Assembly: GCA_947499755.1 (NCBI GenBank)
Contig: CANMPU010000032.1
Location: 1 to 8,392 of the forward strand
Direction of reading: 5' to 3'
Source of the DNA: Betaproteobacteria bacterium
Lineage (GTDB): Bacteria; Pseudomonadota; Gammaproteobacteria; Burkholderiales; CANMPU01
DNA: 8,392 nucleotides
In this document: piece by piece, positions 1 to 6,904 of the stretch
Position numbering within the stretch: position 1 is the first letter of the stretch
Layout of the letters: the number at the start of each line of letters is the position of its first letter
Notes under the pieces: generated by a model
Seen by the model: the letters and a program-made list of their open reading frames with translations, nothing else
The model's database searches: none
Told to the model about the DNA's origin: nothing
Made by a program: the position numbers and the translations under genes

Positions 1-1535
1 TTTCCATACTTGTCATGCAGATCAGGCACATCGGAGGGGCTAAATAAAACCCAATCACCGCCCTCCATGACTCGTTTCATAAATAAGTCTGGAATCCAAT
101 TCGCGGTATTCATGTCATGAGTACGCCGCCTATCGTCGCCGGTATTCTTGCGTAACTCTAAAAACTCTTCGATGTCCAGATGCCAGGTTTCAAGATAGGA
201 ACATACTGCGCCCTTGCGTTTTCCACCCTGATTTACCGCGACAGCGGTATCATTTACTACTTTTAAAAATGGAACGACGCCTTGGGATTTACCATTGGTT
301 CCCTTGATGTGTGAACCCAATGCCCGTACCGGAGTCCAGTCATTTCCTAAACCACCAGCGAATTTTGACAACAAGGCATTCTCTTTAATCGCCTCATAAA
401 TTCCATCCAAATCATCAGCCACCGTTGTTAAATAACAACTCGAAAGCTGCGAGCGGCGCGTCCCCGAATTAAACAGCGTTGGCGTCGAACTCATAAAATC
501 AAAACTCGACAACACGTTGTAAAATTCGATCGCGCGCGCCTCCCGGTCAACCTCCTGAAGCGCCAATCCCATCGCCACCCTCATAAAAAATGCTTGGGGG
601 AGCTCGATATGATGGCCATAGACGTGCAGGAAATAACGGTCGTACAGGGTTTGCAACCCTAAATAACCGAACTTCAGATCCCTATCCGCTTCTAATGCCG
701 CACCTAAACGGGGCAAATCAAACTCCCCTAACCGTTCATCCAACAAACCGGCCTCTATACCGCGCTTTATAAAGTTCGGGAAATATTCAGGGTAGCGCTT
801 TGCCATTTCACTGTGCACCGCCTCTTCACCCAATACTTCCAGACGAATTGAGTGTAGTAATAGTCTTGCGGTGACAAAACCGTAGGCGGGATCTTTTTCG
901 ATTAACGCCCGTGCCGACAATATTGTCGACTTGCGTACCTCTTCGATCGGCACACCTTCATAAATATCTTTTAGCGTTGCTTGAAGTATTAAATCCGGAT
1001 TAATCGTCTCATTCAATCCATGACAGGCCTCGGCGAACAAAACCTTTAATGCCGCGATGTCTAGCGGCCTAGTTTTTCCATTTTCCAACACATTGATGGC
1101 CGGTGCCGCCGATTCCGCTAACTTGGCCTCTCGCTGTTTTGCCCGTTCACGTGTGCGATCTTCTCGATACAGGACATAGGAACGAGCAACATCATGCTCG
1201 CCGGAGCGCATCAAGGCCAACTCAACTTGGTCTTGGATATCTTCTATATGGAATGTGCCGCCGTTAGGTTGGCGGCGAATTAACGCCGTAACTACTGAAT
1301 CGGATAGTGTCGCAACCAATTCGTGAACCCTGGCCGACGCCGCCCCCTGCCCACCATTCACCGCGATAAACGCTTTCGTAATCGCAATAGAAATTTTAGT
1401 CGGCTCAAAAGCGACTACCGCGCCATTACGACGTATAATTTTATACTGCGAATAAATAGAGTCCGTCGCGGCTGTAACGTCATTCATTGGGAGGTTGACA
1501 GCCTGGGACAATGAAGAATCGGTGGCTAACTGCAT
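1..1535 (-). CDS. nrdA: Ribonucleoside-diphosphate reductase, alpha (large) subunit, 5' part, runs off left edge
   Basis: Class I ribonucleotide reductase large subunit, which with the NrdB radical subunit reduces ribonucleoside diphosphates to deoxyribonucleotides in the cytoplasm. My own minus-strand translation is open for 511 codons from ATG 1535 to the window edge. Residues about 31-123 form a good ATP-cone (YKIIRRNGAVVAFEPTKISI, then a helix ending near YVLYREDR). Residues about 150-237 resemble the second, degenerate cone of Pseudomonas-type NrdA. The all-alpha domain follows (GYLGLQTLYDRYF from 290), then the start of the catalytic barrel, with SSCYL giving Cys367 as the likely redox cysteine (E. 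coli C225) and NQGGKRKGAVCSYLETWH at 435-452. The thiyl-radical cysteine and the C-terminal cysteine pair lie beyond the edge. The start is supported by AGGGAG (1543-1548) 7 nt upstream. The two-cone layout implies a protein longer than E. coli NrdA. The gene has its own leader with NrdR boxes, so it is probably transcribed separately from ampD. Confidence 0.97.
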   Translation of the reverse strand, partial: MQLATDSSLSQAVNLPMNDVTAATDSIYSQYKIIRRNGAVVAFEPTKISIAITKAFIAVNGGQGAASARVHELVATLSDSVVTALIRRQPNGGTFHIEDIQDQVELALMRSGEHDVARSYVLYREDRTRERAKQREAKLAESAAPAINVLENGKTRPLDIAALKVLFAEACHGLNETINPDLILQATLKDIYEGVPIEEVRKSTILSARALIEKDPAYGFVTARLLLHSIRLEVLGEEAVHSEMAKRYPEYFPNFIKRGIEAGLLDERLGEFDLPRLGAALEADRDLKFGYLGLQTLYDRYFLHVYGHHIELPQAFFMRVAMGLALQEVDREARAIEFYNVLSSFDFMSSTPTLFNSGTRRSQLSSCYLTTVADDLDGIYEAIKENALLSKFAGGLGNDWTPVRALGSHIKGTNGKSQGVVPFLKVVNDTAVAVNQGGKRKGAVCSYLETWHLDIEEFLELRKNTGDDRRRTHDMNTANWIPDLFMKRVMEGGDWVLFSPSDVPDLHDKYG

Positions 1536-1590
1536 GTCAAATCTCCCTGAAATAGTTTTTTTTCATCTGCCTGACTACAACACCTAGTAA

Positions 1591-1606
1591 CCACAATATA
1601 TTGTGT
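1591..1606 (-). promoter_or_regulatory. NrdR box, proximal to nrdA
   Basis: The 16-bp site contains a perfect 14-bp palindrome, CACAATATATTGTG (1592-1605). It closely matches the known NrdR-box pattern (ACAC-AT-rich-GTGT) and lies 56-71 bp upstream of the nrdA start. NrdR is the ATP/dATP-sensing zinc-ribbon/ATP-cone repressor of ribonucleotide reductase genes and normally binds paired boxes. The nrdR gene itself is not in the window, so the assignment rests on motif, spacing and position. Confidence 0.85.
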
Positions 1607-1621
1607 CTGACATCATTAGAT

Positions 1622-1637
1622 GGACTAATTCTAGTGG
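1622..1637 (-). promoter_or_regulatory. NrdR box, distal to nrdA
   Basis: On the minus strand this reads CCACTAGAATTAGTCC, with a symmetric ACTA...TAGT core, a weaker match to the NrdR consensus than the proximal site. Its centre (1629.5) is exactly 31 bp from the proximal centre (1598.5), with a 15-bp spacer. That is the paired geometry, about three helical turns, known for NrdR operators. It covers the -10 hexamer of the predicted nrdA promoter, so bound repressor would block RNA polymerase. Confidence 0.75.
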
Positions 1638-1656
1638 CTTAACGCAACTACCGCAA
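1628..1656 (-). promoter_or_regulatory. Predicted sigma-70 promoter of nrdA
   Basis: Reading the minus strand, a -35-like TTGCGG (1656-1651) and a -10 TAGAAT (1633-1628, 5 of 6 to consensus) are separated by 17 bp. Transcription would begin near 1621, giving a leader of about 85 nt. The -35 is poor (3 of 6). The -10 lies inside the distal NrdR box, which fits a repressed promoter. Other starts in this AT-rich leader cannot be excluded. Confidence 0.55.
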
Positions 1657-1699
1657 GATTTTTTTATCACAAAATAAAAATTACTTCGTCGTTTGTTGC

Positions 1700-2236
1700 T
1701 TAAATGATTGATCGATATTTTTCCCAATTAAAAAACGGGCCGGGATCAGTCTTTCGACCCGGGGAAATATCTGCGTGACCAACAATTTCCTCGACTGGAT
1801 ATTTCGCTTTTATTATTTGGGATAAAGTTGCGACGACGCTGTATTGGGCATCGGTAAACGGCGTAACGTCACTTCCTTCCAATTCCACACCTATGGAAAA
1901 ATCATTGCAACGCTCGCGCCCACCCCAACAGGAGGCACCGGCATGCCATGCGCGCTTACTGCACGGAACGAACTGGATAATTTCCCCATCCCGGCGGATT
2001 AGAAAGTGAGCAGAAACTTTCACGTCTTTTAAGGTATTGAAATACGGATGCGCGCCGTAATCGAGATTATTCGTAAAAAACCGTAGAATTGCGTCGCCGC
2101 CAAATAAATTCGGCGGCAGACTTATATTATGTATAACTAAAAGGGTGATCTGCGCATCGGTGGGCCGATCATCGCAATTCGGTGACGGAACAAATCGACA
2201 ACCCTTGAGAACACCGGATTCGGTTAACTCGAGCAT
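1700..2236 (-). CDS. ampD: 1,6-anhydro-N-acetylmuramyl-L-alanine amidase AmpD
   Basis: Cytosolic zinc amidase that removes the peptide from anhydro-muropeptides during cell-wall recycling. Its loss raises AmpR-dependent beta-lactamase expression in species that have that circuit. The protein (178 aa from this start, E. coli 183) has the whole Amidase_2 signature: LLVIHNISLPP with zinc ligand His36, HPYF, VSAHFLIRRDG, the RAWHAG loop, IGVELEGSD with the probable catalytic Glu118, and GHADISPGRKTDPGP with His154, Lys162 and Asp164. The zinc ligands and lysine fall at or near the E. coli positions (H34, H154, K162, D164). The start is uncertain. The frame is open up to a GTG at 2275, 9 bp past the pilR stop, but neither start has a convincing ribosome site. 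ATG 2236 (MLELTESGVLKGCRFVPSPN) is preferred because it aligns with the family N-terminus. It probably belongs to the pilSR transcript. Confidence 0.95.
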   Translation of the reverse strand: MLELTESGVLKGCRFVPSPNCDDRPTDAQITLLVIHNISLPPNLFGGDAILRFFTNNLDYGAHPYFNTLKDVKVSAHFLIRRDGEIIQFVPCSKRAWHAGASCWGGRERCNDFSIGVELEGSDVTPFTDAQYSVVATLSQIIKAKYPVEEIVGHADISPGRKTDPGPFFNWEKYRSII

Positions 2237-2284
2237 ATTTTCAAGAGTATGCGCACCTTGACGGGATTTAAACACAGCATTGCG

Positions 2285-3646
2285 TCAACTGATTCCCAAG
2301 CGCTCCATCCGATACCTTAGCGCCCGGAAAGTGATACCGAGAAGCTTTGTTGCTGCGGTTCGGTTGTAACGCGTTTTTTCTAGTGCACGCAATATTGCTT
2401 CTTTTTCGACCCGATCCAGATGTTCCTGTAAAGGCAAATCCATATGGGTAGAGCCGCGATCGTATTCTTGCGGCTCGGATGCGCTGGTAAACTGTAAATC
2501 CTCTTTTTCGATATCCTGCCCCCCCGTTAGCGCTACGGCGCGCTCCAGCTTGTTTTCGAGCTCACGCACATTCCCTGGAAAGTCGTAGTCTTGTAGGGCT
2601 TTTAGCGCCGTTAGAGAAAGCTTAAGCGGACTGGCAGTAATATCGGGAACTTGCTTTCGTAGGATCTGATCCGCGAGCAACGGGATGTCTTCCTTCATAT
2701 CACGTAGCGACGGCATCACAAGATCAATCACGTTTAAGCGATAGTACAGATCTTGGCGAAATCGACCGTCCTTTACGGCGTCTGCCAAATCATGGTGCGT
2801 TGCACTGATGATACGCACGTCAACGTGATCCTCTTGCGTGCTTCCGACCTTGCGCACTTTCTTTTCCTGTATCGCACGAAGAAGTTTAACCTGCATATGG
2901 ATGGGAAGATCAGCGACTTCGTCCAGAAAAAGTGTCCCACCATTTGCTGCCTGAAAAAATCCATCCCTATCCTGCTCGGCCCCAGTGAACGCGCCTTTCT
3001 TGTAACCAAAAAACTCACTTTCCATAAGGTTTTCAGGTATCGCACCACAATTGACTGGGACAAAAGGTCCGTCCCCCCGCGCACCCTTAATATGTATGAG
3101 ACGTGCTGCAAGCTCTTTGCCACTACCCGATTCCCCGCTTACGTACACCGGCGCTTGGCTACGCGCGAGCTTATCGATCATGCCGAGAGTTTGCTGCATT
3201 AAAGGAGAATTACCCAACAGTACTGGAATATTGGACGAAGCCCCCCCTTCGTCACCGGATTTTTTCTGCTGACTTAGATTCGGTAGCTTGAGCGCTGCCT
3301 TTACCAGGGCTCGTAATTGGTTCAGTGAAACGGGTTTCGAGAGATAATCAAATGCACCGGCTTTTAACGCGGCCACCGCATTTTCCGTACTTCCATGAGC
3401 GGTAATTACCGCGACGGGTATACCGGAATTAGATTTCGCAACGTGTTTAAGTAGATTTAAGCCATCACCATCGGGTAGGCGCATGTCGGTCAGACAAAGG
3501 TCGTAATGGTTTTTTTGCAAATATTGCATGGCTTCAAGCTCAGTCGTTGCACAATCTGTTTCCAAACCCATACGCAACAACGTCAACTGCAGTAATTCGC
3601 AAATATCGACTTCGTCATCAACAATTAAGACTTTCGCGTTTTGCAT
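2285..3646 (-). CDS. pilR: Sigma-54-dependent response regulator PilR (NtrC family)
   Basis: Transcription activator that, when phosphorylated by PilS, drives sigma-54 promoters, classically the major pilin gene pilA. The 453-residue protein has three parts. The receiver (1-120) has acidic D10, D11 and E12, phospho-acceptor Asp54 in LTDMRLPDGDG, Thr82 and Lys104. The AAA+ sigma-54 interaction domain (about 142-375) has Walker A GESGSGKE (171-178), the sigma-54-contacting GAFTGA loop (218-223), Walker B TLFLDE (238-243) and the FRQDLYYRLNV sensor region. A Fis-type helix-turn-helix (about 412-450) ends in RTAATKLLGITFRALRYRM. All key residues are intact. Its ATG overlaps the pilS stop (TAATG) and has a strong AAGGAAGG site (3650-3657), implying coupled translation. 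NtrC-family activators share this layout, so PilR rather than NtrC or ZraR rests mainly on the adjacent PilS-type kinase. No pilin gene is in view. Confidence 0.93.
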   Translation of the reverse strand: MQNAKVLIVDDEVDICELLQLTLLRMGLETDCATTELEAMQYLQKNHYDLCLTDMRLPDGDGLNLLKHVAKSNSGIPVAVITAHGSTENAVAALKAGAFDYLSKPVSLNQLRALVKAALKLPNLSQQKKSGDEGGASSNIPVLLGNSPLMQQTLGMIDKLARSQAPVYVSGESGSGKELAARLIHIKGARGDGPFVPVNCGAIPENLMESEFFGYKKGAFTGAEQDRDGFFQAANGGTLFLDEVADLPIHMQVKLLRAIQEKKVRKVGSTQEDHVDVRIISATHHDLADAVKDGRFRQDLYYRLNVIDLVMPSLRDMKEDIPLLADQILRKQVPDITASPLKLSLTALKALQDYDFPGNVRELENKLERAVALTGGQDIEKEDLQFTSASEPQEYDRGSTHMDLPLQEHLDRVEKEAILRALEKTRYNRTAATKLLGITFRALRYRMERLGIS

Positions 3647-5244
3647 TAACCTTCCTTACATCGAATCATAAATTTTGCTCCACCGTCCGTTTCTACATAC
3701 TCAAGCGTTGCGTTGTTCGCCTCACAGGTTTCTCTAGCAATATAGAGACCTAGCCCGGTGCCACTCGACACTGTGGTCACAAACGGTTCAAACAACTGCC
3801 CGCGAATTGAAGCAACGACACCTACCCCATCGTCGACAACGGTGAATTCTACAACACTATCGGCCTCGCCTGAGTTCACAATCAATCGAATACTTTTGTC
3901 CTGCCGCATGCAGTGCCGCAGCGCGTTGCGGCACAAGTTCCACATCACCTGATTTAGGTGACTGCGATCAAACGTTATCAGATATTCATCTTCAACCTCC
4001 AGAGAAAAAATCGTCAAAGGAATTTTCTCTATCCGACAAAACTGCTCAATAAAGGTACGAAGATATTCACCCAGACTAAATATCTCCGTATGCGCGCGAT
4101 CACGACGATTTAATTTCAGAACGTCTTGTACCATACGATCTAATCGTTGCGTATTGTCACGAATGATCTGCAACAGCCGTAATTGTGTATCGCCAAAATT
4201 CTGCTCTTCCTGTAGCAATTCTGTCGCATGACTAATGGAGCTTAAAGGGTTGCGAATCTCATGTGCAATATTGGCGGTTAGTCGCCCCAATGACGCTAGC
4301 TTCATCTGCTGCACCTGCGCCTGGATACGACTCAAATCTTCCAAAAAAATAACAGCGCCCGCTTGTCGATCTTTATCTGCTTGCACAAAGCGCGCGTCGA
4401 TCAATTTATTGGAAATCGTCGAGCGCAACGGATCCATTCTTACGCTAGCATTGGAACGCCAACCGTGCCAGCGTTGCGCAAGGGCGGGCGCATAAATTTC
4501 AAGTGATAATTCTCGCTGACCTGGCGCAATTACGCCCAACATCTCTTCTGCCCTGGCGTTGCGTTGCCGAATGACACCCCGCGCGTCTACGACTAAAACT
4601 CCGTCCTGCATATCCTGAATGACCAATTGATTTGCCTGGGCAAGATTCGCAAAATCGATGCCGCGTTGCGCCGCCAACTGTTCGCTTGCTTGCGTATATT
4701 TTGCAAGTGCATGCGCGACCCAAGCTGCAGCGAAATATCCCACACTCGTCATCCCGGCTTGCGCGTACTGCGCCACGTCGCCATAAAGAAAAACTACGCG
4801 ATAGGTGTGTTCCAACAAAATCGCGAGCGCTGCGAGCGCCGCATGAAACATAGACAGCCGTCCACGACTAAGCAAACCAGCGCCCGCCAGTGAAGCAAAA
4901 AGCAAAAGGCCCAGGCCGCTGCCTATACCCCCACTGGCAAACAATAAAATCACCGTAAACACGACATCAGCGCTAACTTGCACGCTGAGCTGCGTGTTAA
5001 AGCTCGGTCGGCGCATGCTTATAAGTACCGCGCTTAAAACGCTAAATGCGATATATCCGCCAGAACCAAGGGTGAATAGTTTGTTGTTTTGTGAGCCAAA
5101 GGAGAATGACGTGCCGAAAGCCACGGCGACCGCGAGCAAAATACTAGCAAGCGTAAGACGATAGACGTTGAAAAAATGAAGCGAGCGCCAATTGACGCCC
5201 GTAAACGGCGCGCGCTGCGCAACGAGATTTAAAGGCATTGCCAT
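3646..5244 (-). CDS. pilS: Sensor histidine kinase PilS
   Basis: Inner-membrane kinase partner of PilR, known in pseudomonads to sense pilin levels in the membrane and control pilin transcription. The 532-residue protein starts with about six hydrophobic segments (roughly residues 27-45, 60-77, 90-104, 107-125, 132-155 and 164-181), as in PilS, followed by a PAS-like domain (about 200-300, QDMQDGVLVVDARGVIRQRN). The kinase core then has H-box AHEIRNPLSS with His328, N-box NLCRNALRH with Asn440, G1 box DDGVG (471-475) and G2 box GTGLGL (495-500). ATG 5244 is chosen because GGAG (5253-5256) lies 8 nt upstream and the length matches PilS, about 530 residues in Pseudomonas. An in-frame extension to 5346 would overlap the preceding gene and adds no recognisable sequence. 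It shares one base with pilR. Confidence 0.94.
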   Translation of the reverse strand: MAMPLNLVAQRAPFTGVNWRSLHFFNVYRLTLASILLAVAVAFGTSFSFGSQNNKLFTLGSGGYIAFSVLSAVLISMRRPSFNTQLSVQVSADVVFTVILLFASGGIGSGLGLLLFASLAGAGLLSRGRLSMFHAALAALAILLEHTYRVVFLYGDVAQYAQAGMTSVGYFAAAWVAHALAKYTQASEQLAAQRGIDFANLAQANQLVIQDMQDGVLVVDARGVIRQRNARAEEMLGVIAPGQRELSLEIYAPALAQRWHGWRSNASVRMDPLRSTISNKLIDARFVQADKDRQAGAVIFLEDLSRIQAQVQQMKLASLGRLTANIAHEIRNPLSSISHATELLQEEQNFGDTQLRLLQIIRDNTQRLDRMVQDVLKLNRRDRAHTEIFSLGEYLRTFIEQFCRIEKIPLTIFSLEVEDEYLITFDRSHLNQVMWNLCRNALRHCMRQDKSIRLIVNSGEADSVVEFTVVDDGVGVVASIRGQLFEPFVTTVSSGTGLGLYIARETCEANNATLEYVETDGGAKFMIRCKEG

Positions 5245-5278
5245 AAAACAGTCTCCAGGGTAATGCCTGAGAAAAGGA

Positions 5279-5539
5279 TCACTGCTGGTGCAATCGTCGG
5301 TGTTCTTCGCCGCAAAAGTATTCACCTCTCGAGGTAATACTTTCACTCATAGGCATATGAACACCGCAATGCGCACAGCGCATCATATTTTCTCCACCCC
5401 CGCTTTGCGCTCTATCTTTCTTTTGCGCGCCCTTGGCGAAACTCCTAAATGCCAAGAACAGCAGGAAGACTCCCGCAATGAGTAACAGAAATTTTCCCAA
5501 TCTAATCCCACGTATCAAACTGCACGATCGCCTATTCAA
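5279..5539 (-). CDS. Small membrane-anchored zinc-ribbon protein, PP0621-like
   Basis: This 86-residue protein of unknown function has a short basic N-terminus, one hydrophobic segment (about residues 15-32, GKFLLLIAGVFLLFLAF), a polar linker and a C-terminal zinc-ribbon-like motif: Cys55-x2-Cys58 in MRCAHCGVHMP, then Cys76-x3-His80 in YFCGEEHRR. The layout matches the small PP0621-type family found just upstream of pilS in pseudomonads and relatives (from memory). Start is TTG 5539, preceded by AGGA (5545-5548) with a 5-nt spacer. No in-frame ATG occurs upstream of the membrane segment. The C-terminus should face the cytoplasm if the positive-inside rule holds for the basic residues after the segment, but the N-terminus is also basic, so topology is uncertain. 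The 34-bp gap to pilS suggests co-transcription and perhaps a link to pilus regulation, which is inference. Confidence 0.8.
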   Translation of the reverse strand: MNRRSCSLIRGIRLGKFLLLIAGVFLLFLAFRSFAKGAQKKDRAQSGGGENMMRCAHCGVHMPMSESITSRGEYFCGEEHRRLHQQ

Positions 5540-5548
5540 TAATTTCCT

Positions 5549-5565
5549 ACCGACTGTAACTCGGT
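5549..5565 (-). repeat. Small hairpin abutting the ribosome site of the PP0621-like gene
   Basis: The minus strand reads ACCGA-GTTACAG-TCGGT, a 5-bp perfect stem with a 7-nt loop, directly followed by the AGGA ribosome site and the TTG start. It is too short and has no T run to be a terminator. It could affect translation of the small gene, but a stem this small also arises by chance. Confidence 0.3.
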
Positions 5566-5620
5566 CTAGCCATTAGACTACACTGAAAAACAATTAAGTG
5601 AATAGGAAGTAAACTGGATA

Positions 5621-5641
5621 GACGTGGATGACATTTACGTC
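5621..5641. repeat. Imperfect 21-bp dyad between tRNA-Pro and the PP0621-like gene
   Basis: The arms GACGTGGATG and CATTTACGTC are inverted repeats around the A at 5631, with 8 of 10 positions matching (GACGT and ATG pair with ACGTC and CAT). It lies in the 147-bp gap 5540-5686, which otherwise shows no gene and no confident promoter. An operator is possible. A dyad of this quality is expected about once by chance in this much intergenic sequence. Confidence 0.25.
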
Positions 5642-5686
5642 AGATAGACCTTGTGGGTTACATAATCATTCGACCTACGATAGGCT

Positions 5687-5763
<77 letters not shown>

Positions 5764-5797
5764 AAATCTTAGCCTTTTGCGGCTGATCAATAATTGT

Positions 5798-6766
5798 TCA
5801 ATATGCTCGCGCCACCGCGAACTCGGCCAATTGTAACAAAGAATCCTTGTATTTAGAATGCGTCAGCAGGGCAAGCGCAGCAAGCGCTGCTCTGGATTCT
5901 TCACGCGCCTTGTTTCTACCATATTCAAGCGCGCCGGTACTGGTCACCGCTTGCAAAATAGCGCCGAATTCATGCTGCCCACCAGAAACGATAGCGCAAC
6001 GAATGATGTCGCGTTGATCCTTTGTACCATGAGTCATTGCATAGATAAGTGGTAGCGTTGATTTTCCTTCGGCAAGATCGTCCCCGATGTTTTTTCCGGT
6101 CTTTTCTTGATCGCCCGAATAATCTAGCACGTCATCGATCAATTGGAACGCGGTCCCTAAATGCATGCCATATTTGGCGAGCGCGCGTTCCTGGTCTGCG
6201 TCAGTGTTGGCGAGCACAGCGCCAAGTTGTGCCGCCGCCTCAAATAGCTTTGCGGTTTTCGCTCTTATGACGTTTAAATAGCTTTCTTCGTCCAGCTCCG
6301 GATTACCGCAATTCATTAGTTGCATGACTTCGCCTGCAGCGATGACGTTAGTCGCCGAGGCCAATACTTCCATTACTCGCGTGTTTTTTGATTCCAGCAT
6401 GAGTTCAAATGCGCGCGAATAAAGGAAATCACCAACCAAGACGCTGGCCGAATTGCCAAATACCGCATTTGCTGCAACTTGCCCACGCCGCAGTTCAGAT
6501 CCGTCGACGACATCGTCATGTAATAACGTTGCGGTATGAATAAATTCGATCACTGCCGCAAGCTCATGATGGAATTGCCCTTGATAATTAAGGGCGTTTG
6601 CCGACAAAATCACCAACGCTGGGCGCAGTCGTTTTCCGCCGGCGGTGAGAATATATCGCGTAACGCGATTTATTAGCGCCACTTCGGAATGCAGCCGACG
6701 ATTGATGATATCGTCAACCATTGCCATGTCCTCAGCAATGAGTTCTCGGACAGATTCTAGAGACAA
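5798..6766 (-). CDS. ispB: Octaprenyl (long-chain polyprenyl) diphosphate synthase
   Basis: Trans-prenyltransferase that extends farnesyl diphosphate with isopentenyl diphosphate to make the long ubiquinone/menaquinone side chain. It has GGKRLRP (43-49), the first aspartate-rich motif HDDVVD (aspartates 84, 85 and 88) with RRG (93-95), VLVGDFLYSRAF, KTA (170-172), and the second motif LIDDVLDY (aspartates 211, 212 and 215) with GKNIGDDLAEGKSTLPL. The small Ala five residues before the first motif fits a long product, C40 or C45. The start is debatable. TTG 6766 (MSLESVRELIAEDM) gives 322 residues and aligns with the E. coli N-terminus (MNLEKINELTAQDM, 323 residues). The frame is open up to GTG 6820. 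ATG 6721 has the best ribosome site (GAGGA, 7 nt) but would discard a conserved helix. It is transcribed divergently from rplU; a TATAAA lies just upstream of the TTG. Confidence 0.94.
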   Translation of the reverse strand: MSLESVRELIAEDMAMVDDIINRRLHSEVALINRVTRYILTAGGKRLRPALVILSANALNYQGQFHHELAAVIEFIHTATLLHDDVVDGSELRRGQVAANAVFGNSASVLVGDFLYSRAFELMLESKNTRVMEVLASATNVIAAGEVMQLMNCGNPELDEESYLNVIRAKTAKLFEAAAQLGAVLANTDADQERALAKYGMHLGTAFQLIDDVLDYSGDQEKTGKNIGDDLAEGKSTLPLIYAMTHGTKDQRDIIRCAIVSGGQHEFGAILQAVTSTGALEYGRNKAREESRAALAALALLTHSKYKDSLLQLAEFAVARAY

Positions 6767-6877
6767 GATTTTATACCGAGCCCAAAATTTAAGAATTCGC
6801 AAGAATAGCAGAAAACCCACGATTCTTTCTAAAGCAGAAATTTACGCGCCATTGTTTCTTTTTATCGACAATGCCAT

Positions 6878-6904
6878 ACTCAGCCGGTCCTAAACCGCCA
6901 GAGT
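6878..6904. repeat. Symmetric dyad upstream of the rplU promoter
   Basis: Arms ACTC (6878-6881) and CGGT (6885-6888) are mirrored as ACCG (6894-6897) and GAGT (6901-6904). The internal gaps are 3 nt on each side and the central loop is 5 nt, so spacing is symmetric. It ends 13 bp before the rplU -35 in the divergent ispB/rplU region. It could bind a dimeric regulator. The matching arms are short and the assignment is tentative. Confidence 0.25.

Noticed and set aside
1323..1514. 63-residue plus-strand frame opposite the nrdA 5' end
   Set aside because: It is antisense to the clear ATP-cone coding sequence of nrdA and has no supporting signal.
1653..1699. T-rich/A-rich inverted stretch after the ampD stop as an intrinsic terminator
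   Set aside because: The only possible stem is made of A-T pairs and lacks a GC core followed by a T run.
2773..3123. 116-residue alternative minus-strand frame inside pilR
   Set aside because: It is a frame-shifted reading of the AAA+ region of pilR with no family resemblance.
2753..3202. 149-residue open frame on the plus strand opposite pilR
   Set aside because: It lies wholly within the intact, motif-complete pilR on the other strand and shows no recognisable domain or ribosome site.
5245..5346. In-frame upstream extension of pilS by 34 codons
   Set aside because: It overlaps the PP0621-like gene and has no family similarity, whereas ATG 5244 has GGAG at 8 nt and gives the usual PilS length.
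5674..5684. CCTA-n3-TAGG hairpin just after tRNA-Pro as its terminator
   Set aside because: The stem is only 4 bp and is not followed by a T run.
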